64,000 bases of DNA from Antedon mediterranea (Eukaryota; Echinodermata; Crinoidea; Comatulida; Antedonidae), in assembly GCF_964355755.1 (NCBI RefSeq), contig NC_092676.1, forward strand, positions 26,146,288 to 26,210,287, in the 5' to 3' direction. Positions 54,601 to 63,450 of the stretch are shown in pieces; position 1 is the stretch's first letter, and every line of letters starts with the position of its first letter. A program made the position numbers and the translations under genes. The notes beneath the pieces were generated by a model. It saw only the letters and a program-made list of their open reading frames with translations. It ran no database searches and was not told where the DNA came from.

Positions 54601-57416
54601 CTAAACATAAAAGCTGATTGATATTAACTATTTAACTTTATGTGACAACAAAATTAATGTGATGGGCCCAAATATTGGTATGATGATGTCATATCACAGT
54701 ATCATATTTGTGCATATCACTACCTTATTTAGGCATATCACACTTTTTTGTCAAAATAGTTTGATAGTGTAGACAGAGCCTTAAGAGGGTCCCAAAATTT
54801 CAATCTTGGTTTTCATCAATTGTTACTCTAAAGTAAAGATGCAATGTACTTTACTTCATTTCTTGAAGAATTCAGCATTATTTTCCCATTTTTAAAAATA
54901 ATTTATTGTCAGGTGTTTTTTAAAACACTTACCAATACGTTATTAGTAGTATTCTTTTCCTTCTTTTCAAAATCACAGACTACATAACAGACAAGATAGG
55001 TAGACATCGGCACACTCGTTTGAAAATGAGAAACTAGCCATCCAGATCCGTAATCCACAACCGGCGACGAAAGCGGCATGTTAGAAATAGCAACAAGGGA
55101 GTCTCTATGCTCTAGGCTAATCGTGAATGCCGCTTTCATGTCAGGTTCGTCAAAGCATGGAAATGCCATACGTGCATATGTTGGTGCGAAGAATGTTAAG
55201 GAGAGCCACCTGCAAAAGTATATAGGAGTTTTATTTTCTTTTCCATTTTTTGTTTTTCATCAATGATCCAACCATTTTTGTTTGTATACAAACAGTACAT
55301 TGAATTTAAATGCAATACTGAAAAAAAATTACAATGCTGTTGGTATCAGTGACTGGATCTCAATGGAGATACAAACAAGCAAAAAGCTAAATCGATAAAG
55401 TAAAACAGCCAGAAAGAGAATGGCAAGCTTTTAGAAAACACTATTCCTTTTTTGTTAATGTATTCTTTAAATAAAATTACTCTAATTTGCCACTATAAAT
55501 CAAATTTCTATGTTGTATTTTTTTACACTTCAGGAGAAATCAATCATTTATAGGCTTACTTTAGTTTTTTCAAATAAAATTCTGTCACTAATAGACTATG
55601 TAATATTGACAAATAATATATATAATTCAGAATAAATTAGCATGTGCTGTTTATCTGCACTATAATCTCTTTATATTAATTGAATAGGAACATGCCAGCA
55701 GGCAGGTAAACATTAACTTGATAGTGAAAAATATTTGTTCAATAGATATCTGATATGACAGAATCAAATGAAAAGTATCACCTGCCCCTATAATACTTTA
55801 GACTTTTATATGGCACTATAATGACATTGTGCTTTCTCATAGTTTTCACAGCATTAATTGAATAGTCATGCTACTATACTTCCAAAACTTTATTATTGAA
55901 CCCCTTTTATAATACCAAGGGGTACATAAAGTGCTTACATTCATTCATTGATAAAGCAACATTTCTTTTACAGTCAACTCTTCCAATACTCTCTAAAAAC
56001 CAGAAAATCACCGAAAACCAAACTTTCCTTAAGAACCAAAAGATCCCAAATTTATTTTTACCATTAAAAACACATTTCTGAATACCTGGAAAACCAGACC
56101 TATTTGACAAGTCCAATGATGTCTGTCTAGTATTGGGAGAGTTAGCATTTGTTTTTACCTTTTTTCTTGTTGACTAGTTGTGTATGAACTTCTATAATAC
56201 CCATTCAGTGAATCTGTCAAGTTACCGTTGAAAGACAACGTTAAGTTATACTCTCGGCCAACCATCATGTTATCAGTTAACTCAACCAGTAAATACTCGT
56301 TAACTGGGTAAAATCGAAGATCAACAATTTTAAGCACATTCCCACCATTAGATTCAATTACAATCGCAGTATTTCTATCAATCGCCAACTGTTTACTGTG
56401 CAACAAAATATAGTTTGTTTTACTTTCGCACGTAAAAGTTATCGTAACGGACCCTTCAAAAATAAAGTTTACCAAGTCTGTTCGCACATGTAAGTCATAG
56501 TGCGACGGAATTAAATCCCGCGGAAGACGATAATAATTCCAAATTGCGTCATCTTTTTGTTGCGTTGATCCTTGTGGTGACGTTGTTTTCTCGTTTGGCT
56601 GAGTGGCTGGGTTGGTTGCAAATATTGGTTCATTGTTTCTGGAAAATACAATTCATAAATAATATTTTTTAAAGATTAGGAGATACAAAAGTATAAATTT
56701 ATTCTGTACATCGCATATATTCAACGATTTATTTCTTTTAAACTGAAATACACTTCCACTATAAATGCACTGATTTCCAAAGTTGTTCAGTAACTATACA
56801 ACATTTAAAATAATAACAAAATTATAATAATTAAAACACCATAAAAAATATGGTGTAAATTTATGAGGTATTACATTTAAATCTATTTAATTAAACTAAT
56901 TTCACAATCAATCATTGTGTTATTATTTAATGAATTTACGTAAAGCCAAAACTAGAGTAACAAAAGCGGATTTATTTTGGTCTTGTCATATTTTTATTGT
57001 AAGTTTTTATATTATATTATTAGAGTGACAATAAAGCATTTACAAAGATTAGTTCTGCATATATACTTCCTAAAGTTAAGATTTGAAACTTGCGTTGCTG
57101 AGACAATATTATGAAATTTTGATTGACGTGATTTGGTAGAGAATTCCATAATTTTATCTATAATCTTTCATCTTATAAATGAATGTTTGGGGTGATTTGA
57201 AAGCCTTAAGTGTTAAGCTTACAATAGCGTTAAGACTTTTGTAAGCATCTACAGTACTTACCCTATATCATCACAGTTCTTTGGTAATAATCCACACAGC
57301 AATCCTACAAATAGTATTAAACATCCACATGCAACACAGGCACAGATAGCAGTTCTGTAACTCACAAATACCACACTCTTCTTCTCACCACTCACTTTTG
57401 TCTCTAGATGTTCCAT
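33652..57416 (-). CDS. ANPEP: Membrane M1 zinc aminopeptidase, aminopeptidase N type (complete, 19 exons)
   Basis: Type II ectoenzyme removing N-terminal residues from peptides. Exons (minus): 57262-57416, 56159-56638, 54933-55209, 54293-54413, 52200-52354, 42014-42127, 41335-41469, 40606-40671, 40123-40188, 39679-39863, 39231-39325, 38170-38303, 37413-37616, 36803-36879, 36433-36543, 35750-35917, 35239-35379, 34144-34225, 33652-33792. The sum is 2907 nt, 968 residues, the usual length for the family. Short cytoplasmic tail, one membrane helix (about 21-43), Thr/Gln-rich stalk, then the N-domain with [11 protein letters not shown]. Catalytic residues: GAMEN 355-359, HELAH 391-395, Glu414 (X18 spacing), Tyr477 in FDTISYNK. 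The C-terminal half has [25 protein letters not shown] and KANIRWM. No key residue is missing. The exact vertebrate orthologue within the APN/LVRN/TRHDE group is less certain. Confidence 0.93.
33818..34092. mobile_element. TTGTCCCCC-family MITE, copy 4 (degenerate)
   Basis: TTAAAGATGTATTGTACC and AAACATGAAAAATTAAGATT at left; the right end is unclear. In the last aminopeptidase intron. Confidence 0.45.
34598..35105. mobile_element. MITE with GGGAGGTTTCGCAA ends (copy 1, full length)
   Basis: 508 bp. GGGAGGTTTCGCAACCTTA at left and the inverse of AGAGAGGTTTCGCAATCTTA at right; ends extend through TACGAATACGATAACG. Relatively GC- and CpG-rich. In the aminopeptidase intron between exons 17 and 18. 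Confidence 0.85.
36281..36411 (+). mobile_element. Family A MITE, copy 14
   Basis: Symmetrical outermost bases CCTAAAGCTCTG and CAGAGCTTTAGG suggest a TA-containing target duplication. Confidence 0.85.
36965..37086 (-). mobile_element. Family A MITE, copy 15
   Basis: Reverse orientation; lacks the CAAACTAGTTTGAC segment at its left. Confidence 0.8.
37137..37231 (+). mobile_element. Family A MITE, copy 16
   Basis: 95 bp with the ATATATGG...GATGTCA centre deleted. Only 50 bases from copy 15 and in the opposite orientation. Confidence 0.85.
37770..37909 (+). mobile_element. Family A MITE, copy 17
   Basis: The right arm is mutated to ACCAGTATGATAGTGTAGAG. Confidence 0.85.
38542..38722 (+). mobile_element. 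Family A MITE, copy 18
   Basis: The ACCATATTTGGGCA block is tripled, making this one of the longest copies. Confidence 0.85.
40228..40503. mobile_element. TTGTCCCCC-family MITE, copy 5
   Basis: Starts TTGTCCCTCAGAAACATGAA and ends in TTTTTTCAGGGGGAAAA. It shares AGCCATTTTGCAGTTTTA with copy 4. Confidence 0.55.
42014..42127 (-). CDS. ANPEP: Aminopeptidase exon 6: third zinc ligand
   Basis: 38 codons, phase 0/0, beginning [19 protein letters not shown]. The Glu in WLNE is the third zinc ligand, 18 residues after HEXXH. Confidence 0.93.
43755..47142 (+). CDS. Tandem TIR-TIR protein with Asp/His/Cys-rich repeat tail
   Basis: Five exons: 43755-43842, 44622-45017, 45154-45201, 45555-45959, 46265-47142. 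Every intron is phase 1; the sum is 1815 nt, 604 residues plus TGA. Layout: short N-terminus (1-29), TIR1 (30-161), 16-residue linker, TIR2 (178-312), then a tail with fifteen 15-residue repeats (374-598). TIR signatures: D-F-Y-I-I-S in strand A, K-C-L-S-R-[RK]-D box 2, R-C-K-K-V-V-[IV]-G-F-T strand C, and a Glu (101, 249) where TIR NAD hydrolases have the catalytic Glu. Both lack the BB-loop Pro-Gly. No signal peptide or membrane helix, so probably cytosolic. It lies antisense inside an aminopeptidase intron. TIR assignment rests on motif order and spacing. Function (adaptor, NADase or neither) is unknown. Start: first ATG after a possible acceptor at 43752. Confidence 0.78.
44215..44412 (+). 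mobile_element. Family A MITE, copy 19, carrying a nested palindrome
   Basis: Interrupted at the ATTTGCC position by the 43-bp CATGGAGG palindrome (44267-44309). In intron 1 of the TIR-TIR gene. Confidence 0.85.
44267..44309. mobile_element. Ultra-short palindromic insertion, copy 1 (43 bp)
   Basis: Perfect 18-bp arms CATGGAGGTATAAAAATA around a 7-base loop, flanked by ATTTGCC at 44260-44266 and 44310-44316. Confidence 0.85.
44622..45017 (+). CDS. TIR1 domain exon
   Basis: 132 codons, phase 1/1. Motifs in order: [48 protein letters not shown] and a C-terminal WEKGFCQKL corresponding to box 3. It is about as long as a whole TIR fold. Confidence 0.75.
45555..45959 (+). CDS. TIR2 domain exon
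   Basis: 135 codons, phase 1/1, a diverged duplicate of the TIR1 exon: [58 protein letters not shown] 48-nt exon (45154-45201) links the two domains. Confidence 0.75.
46265..47142 (+). CDS. Repeat-tail exon of the TIR-TIR gene
   Basis: Begins [16 protein letters not shown], acceptor TTTCATAG in phase 1, then becomes Asp/Tyr-rich and passes into the 45-bp repeats. It ends GNEE-stop at 47140-47142. The 5' part is not repetitive and joins TIR2 in frame, which supports the tail being real protein and not a chance frame. Confidence 0.7.
46447..47121 (+). repeat. Coding minisatellite, 15 x 45 bp
   Basis: Fifteen exact-length 45-bp units with consensus [15 protein letters not shown]. Twelve units end in Cys, the last three in Tyr. 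Central units are identical at DNA level, meaning recent expansion or homogenisation. The unit itself is a diverged doublet (8 + 7 residues). Confidence 0.95.
47273..47278 (+). terminator. Candidate poly(A) signal of the TIR-TIR gene
   Basis: ATTAAA 131 bases after the stop codon, shortly before the left end of the TTAA-flanked element. Confidence 0.4.
48110..48300. repeat. Possible retroposon 3' fragment with AATTC tail
   Basis: A relatively GC-rich 150-bp block ends in TTTCAATTCAATTCAAT, a simple tail of the sort left by SINE/LINE insertion. No RNA-polymerase III boxes were confidently seen. Confidence 0.3.
48340..49650. repeat. Higher-order tandem array (about 86-112 bp units with 20-bp subrepeats)
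   Basis: Units contain GTGCTACCCGATAATCC, TATAGAATAATGTACAGTAC and CCATTTGATTGTGCTACC. Between them a 20-22 bp subunit (ATGTGCTATCCATTTGAAA) is repeated one to five times, so unit length varies (89, 112, 86 in the first copies). Non-coding. Confidence 0.9.
50497..50696. mobile_element. MITE, ACAGTCAACTCTCCCAATAC family (copy 2)
   Basis: Both ends carry ACAGTCAACTCTCCCAATAC in inverted orientation and the interior repeats ACCAGACTTT-type words. Nested in the TTAA-flanked element. Confidence 0.8.
51331..51640. mobile_element. Palindromic element with 75-bp arms
   Basis: 51331-51405 and 51419-51501 are inverted copies (GGTTATATCAAC, GGTACAAATAATGGCAC) around the 13-base centre GAGGCAAAGCCGA. 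A second, weaker inversion (TTTTATATAACA / TGTTATATAAAA) spans 51494-51632 and may mark the full element. Confidence 0.8.
51728..51840 (-). repeat. Probable retroposon 3' end with (ATTG)n tail
   Basis: On the minus strand, AAAGGCGC and CCGGCGCTATAATC are followed by GATTGATTGATTGAC, a common tail structure of invertebrate non-LTR elements. No RT reading frame is attached. Confidence 0.4.
52200..52354 (-). CDS. ANPEP: Aminopeptidase exon 5: GAMEN and HELAH
   Basis: Encodes the exopeptidase motif GAMENWG and ends exactly after HELAHQ, so the zinc site is split from WFGN and the third ligand by the largest intron of the gene (42128-52199). Confidence 0.93.
52515..52612. repeat. Imperfect hairpin (about 100 bp)
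   Basis: ATCAATATGTTGATATAAAG at left is inverted in CTTTATATCAACAATATTGAT at right. A related half occurs near 49755-49790 (GTTGATATAAATTTGCGG). Confidence 0.55.
54070..54260. repeat. Dispersed GC-rich repeat, copy 2
   Basis: Same word order as 28440-28620, with a more complete centre. Ends about 30 bases from aminopeptidase exon 54293-54413. Confidence 0.6.
54618..54783 (+). mobile_element. Family A MITE, copy 20
   Basis: The left end is lost (starts near CTATTTAACTTTATGTGAC); the right end is complete. Confidence 0.8.
55973..56143. mobile_element. MITE, ACAGTCAACTCTCCCAATAC family (copy 3)
   Basis: Starts ACAGTCAACTCTTCCAATAC and ends TAGTATTGGGAGAGTTAG, about 15 bases from aminopeptidase exon 2. 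The right end is degraded. Confidence 0.7.
57262..57416 (-). CDS. ANPEP: Aminopeptidase exon 1: cytoplasmic tail and signal anchor
   Basis: [13 protein letters not shown] followed by a Cys-rich hydrophobic helix typical of a type II signal anchor. The ATG is three bases inside an exon with a good acceptor (CTCTTGACAG), so the 5' UTR is spliced from further upstream. Confidence 0.9.
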
Positions 57417-57597
57417 TATCTGTCAAGAGAAAGAAAAACCAAATTACACAATATAAAATGGTTAAATTATATATAAATATAAAAAATGATTGATAAGAGA
57501 AATACAAAATGGTTTAATTTATACATAATAAAAAGTTATTTGATAACTTGTGAAATAAATTGAAATTGCAATTGATTTACTGCAGTATAATATTCTT

Positions 57598-57736
57598 ACA
57601 ATTATTTCAGTTTCCTCCTTTATCAAGGCCACAAGTACGGTTGCATGGTAAGGTTTCAACCTGACCACGTCTTTTAGAGAGGCCTTTGACAACTTTTCTT
57701 GCAGCAACCGCACCACTTTATTTCTTGTGGCTATCA
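57598..57736 (-). other. Possible upstream exon of the aminopeptidase gene
   Basis: Minus-strand open stretch including RLLQEKLSKASLKDVVRL, ending at donor GTAAGAAT. If spliced to the acceptor before ATAATGGAA (57419) it would read in frame into the aminopeptidase N-terminus, but it has no ATG and a TAA lies just upstream. Either an untranslated leader exon or chance. Confidence 0.2.
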
Positions 57737-60700
57737 CTATTTATAATGGCTAAAATCCTACAAAATCTCTATATATTTTCTGGTCAGTGGAAACATTGTC
57801 TCAGAACATTGATATTTGCAGAAAGATACTGTGCTAAGGTTTGTAGTTTCAAAGAACTTGTCTCCTAAATGCTGCTATAAATCAGCCCTATTTTCTGAAT
57901 GTTGTGTTTATAGGCTACATAGAAGATAATGTTTGAAACAGATCTAATAATTCTTTGGTTACAAGTGAAAAAAATTAAAACATGATGAATGATATGATGT
58001 TTATGGGTTTACATTTTAGAGAAAAAAATAAAATTCAAAATTTTGATTTACTTAAAATACAAACTATATAAATTTATAATGCTTGTAGTATTGACCCAAT
58101 TATCATGACCACAGTTATTCCATACATTCATTCCATGTGGAAAACTTTTAAAGTTGGGAACACATGACGGAAGCAAAGATGGAGTAGATAAGACATGAGA
58201 ATGAAATTATTAGTCAATCTGCTGTGAGTCAATCTGTCAGAGTCAGTCCTTCTGTGTGGGTATGTATAACAATATAATTATATAATAGCTATTTCAGAAG
58301 ATAATTATGTACCCTGACTCAATAATATTTGCTGTTACAATTTAAAAAATCAATGGCGTTTCATTTGGTTGTCACAAATGATGTATTCTCCAAAATTCAC
58401 AGGGCAGACAATTAGTTGAATAGGTACCTGTATGAGTGAAATATTATATTTTAGGAATAGGGATGAAAAAATGTGCAAACCTGTTAGTTAGCAGAGTGTA
58501 TGGTACTGTAACAGAAAGCAATAACCAAAAAAATAAGAAATAACACAGAACCATAAAAGGGTGGGTGGTAAAGTAGGCCAAGCTGTATGCGCATTGTAGT
58601 TAGGAAATGAAAGCTAGAGCCTTGAGGGAGTTTGTCCATACACGCAAGTTCATACACCTAGCCTAACCAAATTCAGCGTATTCTTATCTGATGACTATGT
58701 AATTAATGTTTACCAAAGATATGGTCATTTGGGTATACGTTGTAAATACGTTTCAGATGATTGTATGTCGGCAATATTTATTGAACTTGTAAGAAACTGT
58801 GTCAGAAGGTATGCAGCAAAATATTTCAAATTTAAAGCGCAGACAAAAGGTAGAGGTAAAGTGCATAATGGGAATCAGGGGGTGATTGAGATTCTGAGAG
58901 TGGAGTGGGACACTTATTAGTCTACTTCTTCCCATAAGCCCCAGGTCAGAAAATATGCGAAATAAGTAAATAAATAGCTAATCAAAACAAGTTGTAAACT
59001 GAAAAGTTTCAAAAACCCATATTTGTTCATTTGAAGAAGATTGAAGGATTTTGATTTGAAGTAACTTATTTAACCTACCCCAAACCCTTATACCAGTTGT
59101 TTTGTAAATCTAACCTAGACACAAATTCAATCAATTATTACAATAAACACAGATTTAAATCTTAAAAACACTTTCTCAAGCTTCTTAAAAGTTTTATTAT
59201 GATAGTCTATTTGGTCTTGTGTATGTCAATAAAAACTACAGTTTTTCAATTCAGTAATTTGCATTGGTTTAGATTTTCTTTTCTTCTGGTTCTAATTGAT
59301 GGCAATTTAAACTGTCTTCAACACCCCTTTCTCAATAGTAACTTTAATAATTGATTTAAACTTCCTTAAAAAAATGTTTTTTTGTTAATAATAATAAATT
59401 CAAAATGCACTTTAAAAAAAAAAGTGGCAGGCAGCACAGTAAACATTTTCTATCTGCATGTTTGAATGAGCATCTAGTATAACATTTTTCTACATCTGCA
59501 TGGTAATAAAATGAATTAAATGCATGGGCTAACTGTACAAATAGCTTCATACGTTTGAATGTAATTTTTACATATTTTTTGGGATTTAGTATATGTTTCA
59601 CTTAAATCGGTCCTTGACTTTTTAAAACTTAAATATGATTGTACTATACAGTTGACACCAGCAGCCGATATATAGATGTAACAAATACCTAGTTCACAGT
59701 ATGTGGGAAGACAAGTTGGTAAGAAGATAAATCTTCTGGGTCTATGACCTTTTATTTTCGTTTTTTTGTTAGCTTATTCACTTGCTATAATATGATGGGT
59801 AATGGAAAATGAATATAATAGGTAAACCTATACAGCTGAGAAAATAATTTAGGACCTGACATACTTTGTAGCGTTGATTTCAGGCTTATGATCTGATTTG
59901 AATGTTGCATTTATATTAAGAAAGACTTTCCGGTTTTGGGGGTTGGATAGAGAAAGAGCAGATGGGCTTATATTCAAGAAAATTACAGTTAAAAATGAGC
60001 TATTGTACACATACAGTAAGATGGGCTTATATTCAAGTACAGTATTTTGTGCAACTAGGCTAATCTGATGGGAGTTGAGTTTTACAAAGACATTTTAATA
60101 TGGCCTACATTATTTTTGGCAATTTCTCAGAGCTAATAACAGCAATTGGTGTTAATTGTAAATCTGTCATCGATGAGAAGTCTGAGGAAACAGTAATTGT
60201 TATCGGAAAAACAAACATCGACAATAAAATTACTTTTCACCAACACCTTGCCTGACGCATTGCAACTGAACTTTTATGTAGATGCTAATTTAAATGCCTA
60301 AAGCATAAATAACAAATTTTATTATTGAATTTATGATATTTTAAAATAGTTATTCACCAGTCAATGTTAATTATATTATGTACATTTACGTTATATCACA
60401 GCTGTGTGAGAAGTATACATCTGCTCTGTTTGTTTTGTTCTATTTATTTATATTTCATTTGAATATGATTTTAATTCATTAGGAAAAGATTTTCCAGGAT
60501 AGCCCACAAAGATTAAAGCTTATTTCTGTTGGAATCCTTTTTACAGTATAACCTGCTGTATATATATATATAATCTAAAAATTACAAAGTATTGCATTAA
60601 TACATATACTGTAGTAAATAAAACAAAAAACTAAATGTATATACTGTAAATAACATGTTAATTTAAAATAACTATGACTTGTTCTTCTTTGGTACTGAAC

Positions 60701-61568
60701 TGTGTACTTATAATTACTCTTGTTTTCAAGTTAAAAATAAATGGAATAGGCCTATAATTAGAATATTATTAAAATTTATTGATATGATATATAATAAGTA
60801 AGTAATTAAATGGACAAAAAGCGATGTTTAATATTCATATAACAAAGGTTTTTTTTCTTTGGGCCATTTGGCAATTCACTGTATACAATCACAGTTCATA
60901 CATAAATTGAAAAAAATAAATATTTTTCTAAATTTATCTCTATTTGAACATTTGTTTCTCATTCTAAATAAACTCATAGAAACTGTACAAAGTTCATATA
61001 AAAGAAAATTAAACTGTAAAAATTAATACATTTCATTTATCAAAACGTGAATTCAACTGTTTCAATTTGATACAATTACATTAAATACAACTAAGTACCA
61101 TTTATACAATCTGTCAGTAATAAATACTTTATCTATTTATCAGTTTAAACAATAAATTTAAAAATTACTGAAATGCAATAGATTCTGAGACATACTAGTG
61201 AAAAAATAAAAATAATCAATAATATTTTACAGTGTAAAATAAAGAAAACAACAAAATAACCAATAATAATAAAAAATTTGCTTGACTGAAAATATTATTA
61301 ATCTTTTTTCTAAGTCTGTGGATTAGTTTTGGACTTACTTCTATTTAATATTAAAGCTATGTTGGTGTTTGCCAAACAAACAGATCAAGTCAGTAGGCTG
61401 TAATAATATCAATATTGTGTGGGAACTAATGAAAGAGATGTAACCTAAAAATGGGCGAATCAAATTATTGTTCAAATATTTGCTTTGTAATAATAGCCAG
61501 GCAATAGGCCTACATTATAATATAAGCTAAATGTTTCTAAATTTTAATTTATCAATCAATTAATTAAC

Positions 61569-61593
61569 CATGGAGTAAATTCTTTACTCCATG
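61569..61593. mobile_element. Ultra-short palindromic insertion, copy 2 (25 bp)
   Basis: 11-bp arms CATGGAGTAAA with a 3-base loop, flanked by AATTAAC at 61562-61568 and 61594-61600. Confidence 0.8.
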
Positions 61594-61802
61594 AATTAAC
61601 TGACAAATAAATAAATAAGAATTTACCAAATTGCTTACGACATTTTTAAGGTGCATTTTAAAATCAGTGGTCCCAAAATAAAACACATTGACAATGGTGG
61701 CCTCCCTCCCTACCTTGCTGGATAGGGCCAAAACAAGGGCATGTATGGTGGTGGTACAGGTCGAAACGAAAGAAAGGCATGGCGAGGCCTAGGTGGTTGG
61801 CC

Positions 61803-61835
61803 CATGGAGGTATAATAATTAATAGTACCTCCATG
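61803..61835. mobile_element. Ultra-short palindromic insertion, copy 3 (33 bp)
   Basis: 10-bp arms CATGGAGGTA around a 13-base centre, flanked by GTTGGCC at 61796-61802 and 61836-61842. It falls at the start of a possible minus-strand exon. Confidence 0.85.
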
Positions 61836-62744
61836 GTTGGCCTACAAACTTTCGAATACAGTATTATTTCATATATATTTTTATTGTTAAAAAATAAAAA
61901 AATATAAAATATATATACGTACCTTATAGGGAGCAACGCGTATTTAGATGAAAAGTAATGTAGCACCACCAACACAACCAACTTCCACAAAGAGCGCGCT
62001 CTAAGTGCGCCTACTCAATACTGAGTCGTCTGAAGTTTTTACTTAGGTAAGAAATTCTGAACGAGCGATGGCGCTATTTATCTCACAGGTTAATTTTTTT
62101 TATTGAAAAAAAAACGATAATTAAGCATTTTAGCTGAACTAGGACCCTAGTAGATTGAATTAATTGAATAAATAAAAGAAACTATAAATGTCTCACAAAC
62201 GTGTATATTTAAATTCTTAACAAATCAGTCAGTTCACAAAACAAGTTAAACGATAGAATTTTATTTTATATTTTTGGAAAATATTTGACAGTTTATTAAT
62301 GATATATATATTTATTACGTACAGCAGCTATGTATTAATAATATATTAATATGACTGAACCATTCTATTTTATATCATGTAAAACAATAGTTGAAGTTTG
62401 TACTTGAAAAACATCAACATTAAGGATTCACTGCAAATGAAATAGTATCCAATCTCAACAAAATAGTTCTTATTTACATATTCTTAGAATTTAACATTTA
62501 CACATTTAAGAAAATATCACATTCAATTAGAATCATTTAAAAACAAGTGTAATAACAATATTAAAAATTCAAAGTATTAAGGAAATATTATTAAGTAAGT
62601 AATCATATAAATATTATATTTACAAAGGGTCAAGGTGATTTAGCAGCAAACAATTAAATGAGGATCATATATCAGTAAGTATATTGATATAATATTTTTA
62701 AAAGGTTCAATGTGTTTTAGCCTAGCATTTGATGAGAATTATGT

Positions 62745-63080
62745 TATGTGTTTAATGGAATATTGATGTAATAAAATGGATTATTCCATTATTATCAGGG
62801 GTGATGTACTACTAATACTATGATAATAATGGCATGTATATGATTATCCAGGTAAGTATTCACAAAATAATATTATATTGTTTACCAAACACAGTATTTT
62901 AGTTGTTATAATATTTTGTGTTTAATGGTATTTAATAAAATGGATTATTCCATTATTATCAGGGGTGATGTACTACTAATACTATGAAAATAATGGCATG
63001 TATAGGATTATCCAGGTAAGTATTCACAAAATAAAATATTATATTCTTTACCAAACATAGCAGTTTTGTTATTCTATTTA
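62745..63080. repeat. 170-bp tandem duplication
   Basis: Two copies beginning GTGTTTAATGG at about 62749 and 62919, each with CATTATTATCAGGGGTGATG and ATTATCCAGGTAAGTATTCAC. A few substitutions separate them. Confidence 0.85.
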
Positions 63081-63303
63081 TTATGAAGAAAAATAAAGTT
63101 TCTTGTGTATTGTAATTTACAAATCAAATATTTACAAAAGGAAAAAACAGTGTTTTAATAGTTTTTGACATTTATTAGTCTTTATCTGGATTCAAATAGT
63201 AAACTGTGTGACTGGAGAGCTGAAAGATGGATGCCTATTGAACAACTTGAGTGTCTAACTCAGTAGAGCATTCTGGGGAGGAGAAAAAAAATTAAATATT
63301 GTA

Positions 63304-63450
63304 AAGCTCTGTCTACACTACCAAACTTTATGTGACAAAAAAAAAAGTGATGTGCCCATCGCCCATAATATGGTAATGATGATGTCAAATCACTACCATA
63401 ATATTTAAGCATGTCGTTTCCACATCAAAATTTTTTTGTCAAACTAGTTA
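63304..63450 (+). mobile_element. Family A MITE, copy 21
   Basis: Left end complete; the right end stops at GTCAAACTAGTTAA, missing the outer 19 bases. Confidence 0.8.

Larger units (their letters stand above)
57417..61650. other. Region upstream of the aminopeptidase first coding exon
   Basis: About 4.2 kb, strongly AT-rich, probably the first intron and 5' flank of the aminopeptidase gene. The only structured piece is a possible exon at 57598-57736. No repeat family from elsewhere in the window was recognised in it. Confidence 0.5.

Noticed and set aside
58729-58920. 63-codon plus-strand ORF
   Set aside because: No domain, no splice partners, in AT-rich flank.
61664-61990. Minus-strand ORF with a signal-peptide-like start
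   Set aside because: The start is separated from the GC-rich part by AT-rich, stop-poor sequence that looks intronic. Splicing it would need a roughly 65-base intron, and the frame depends on the palindrome insertion.
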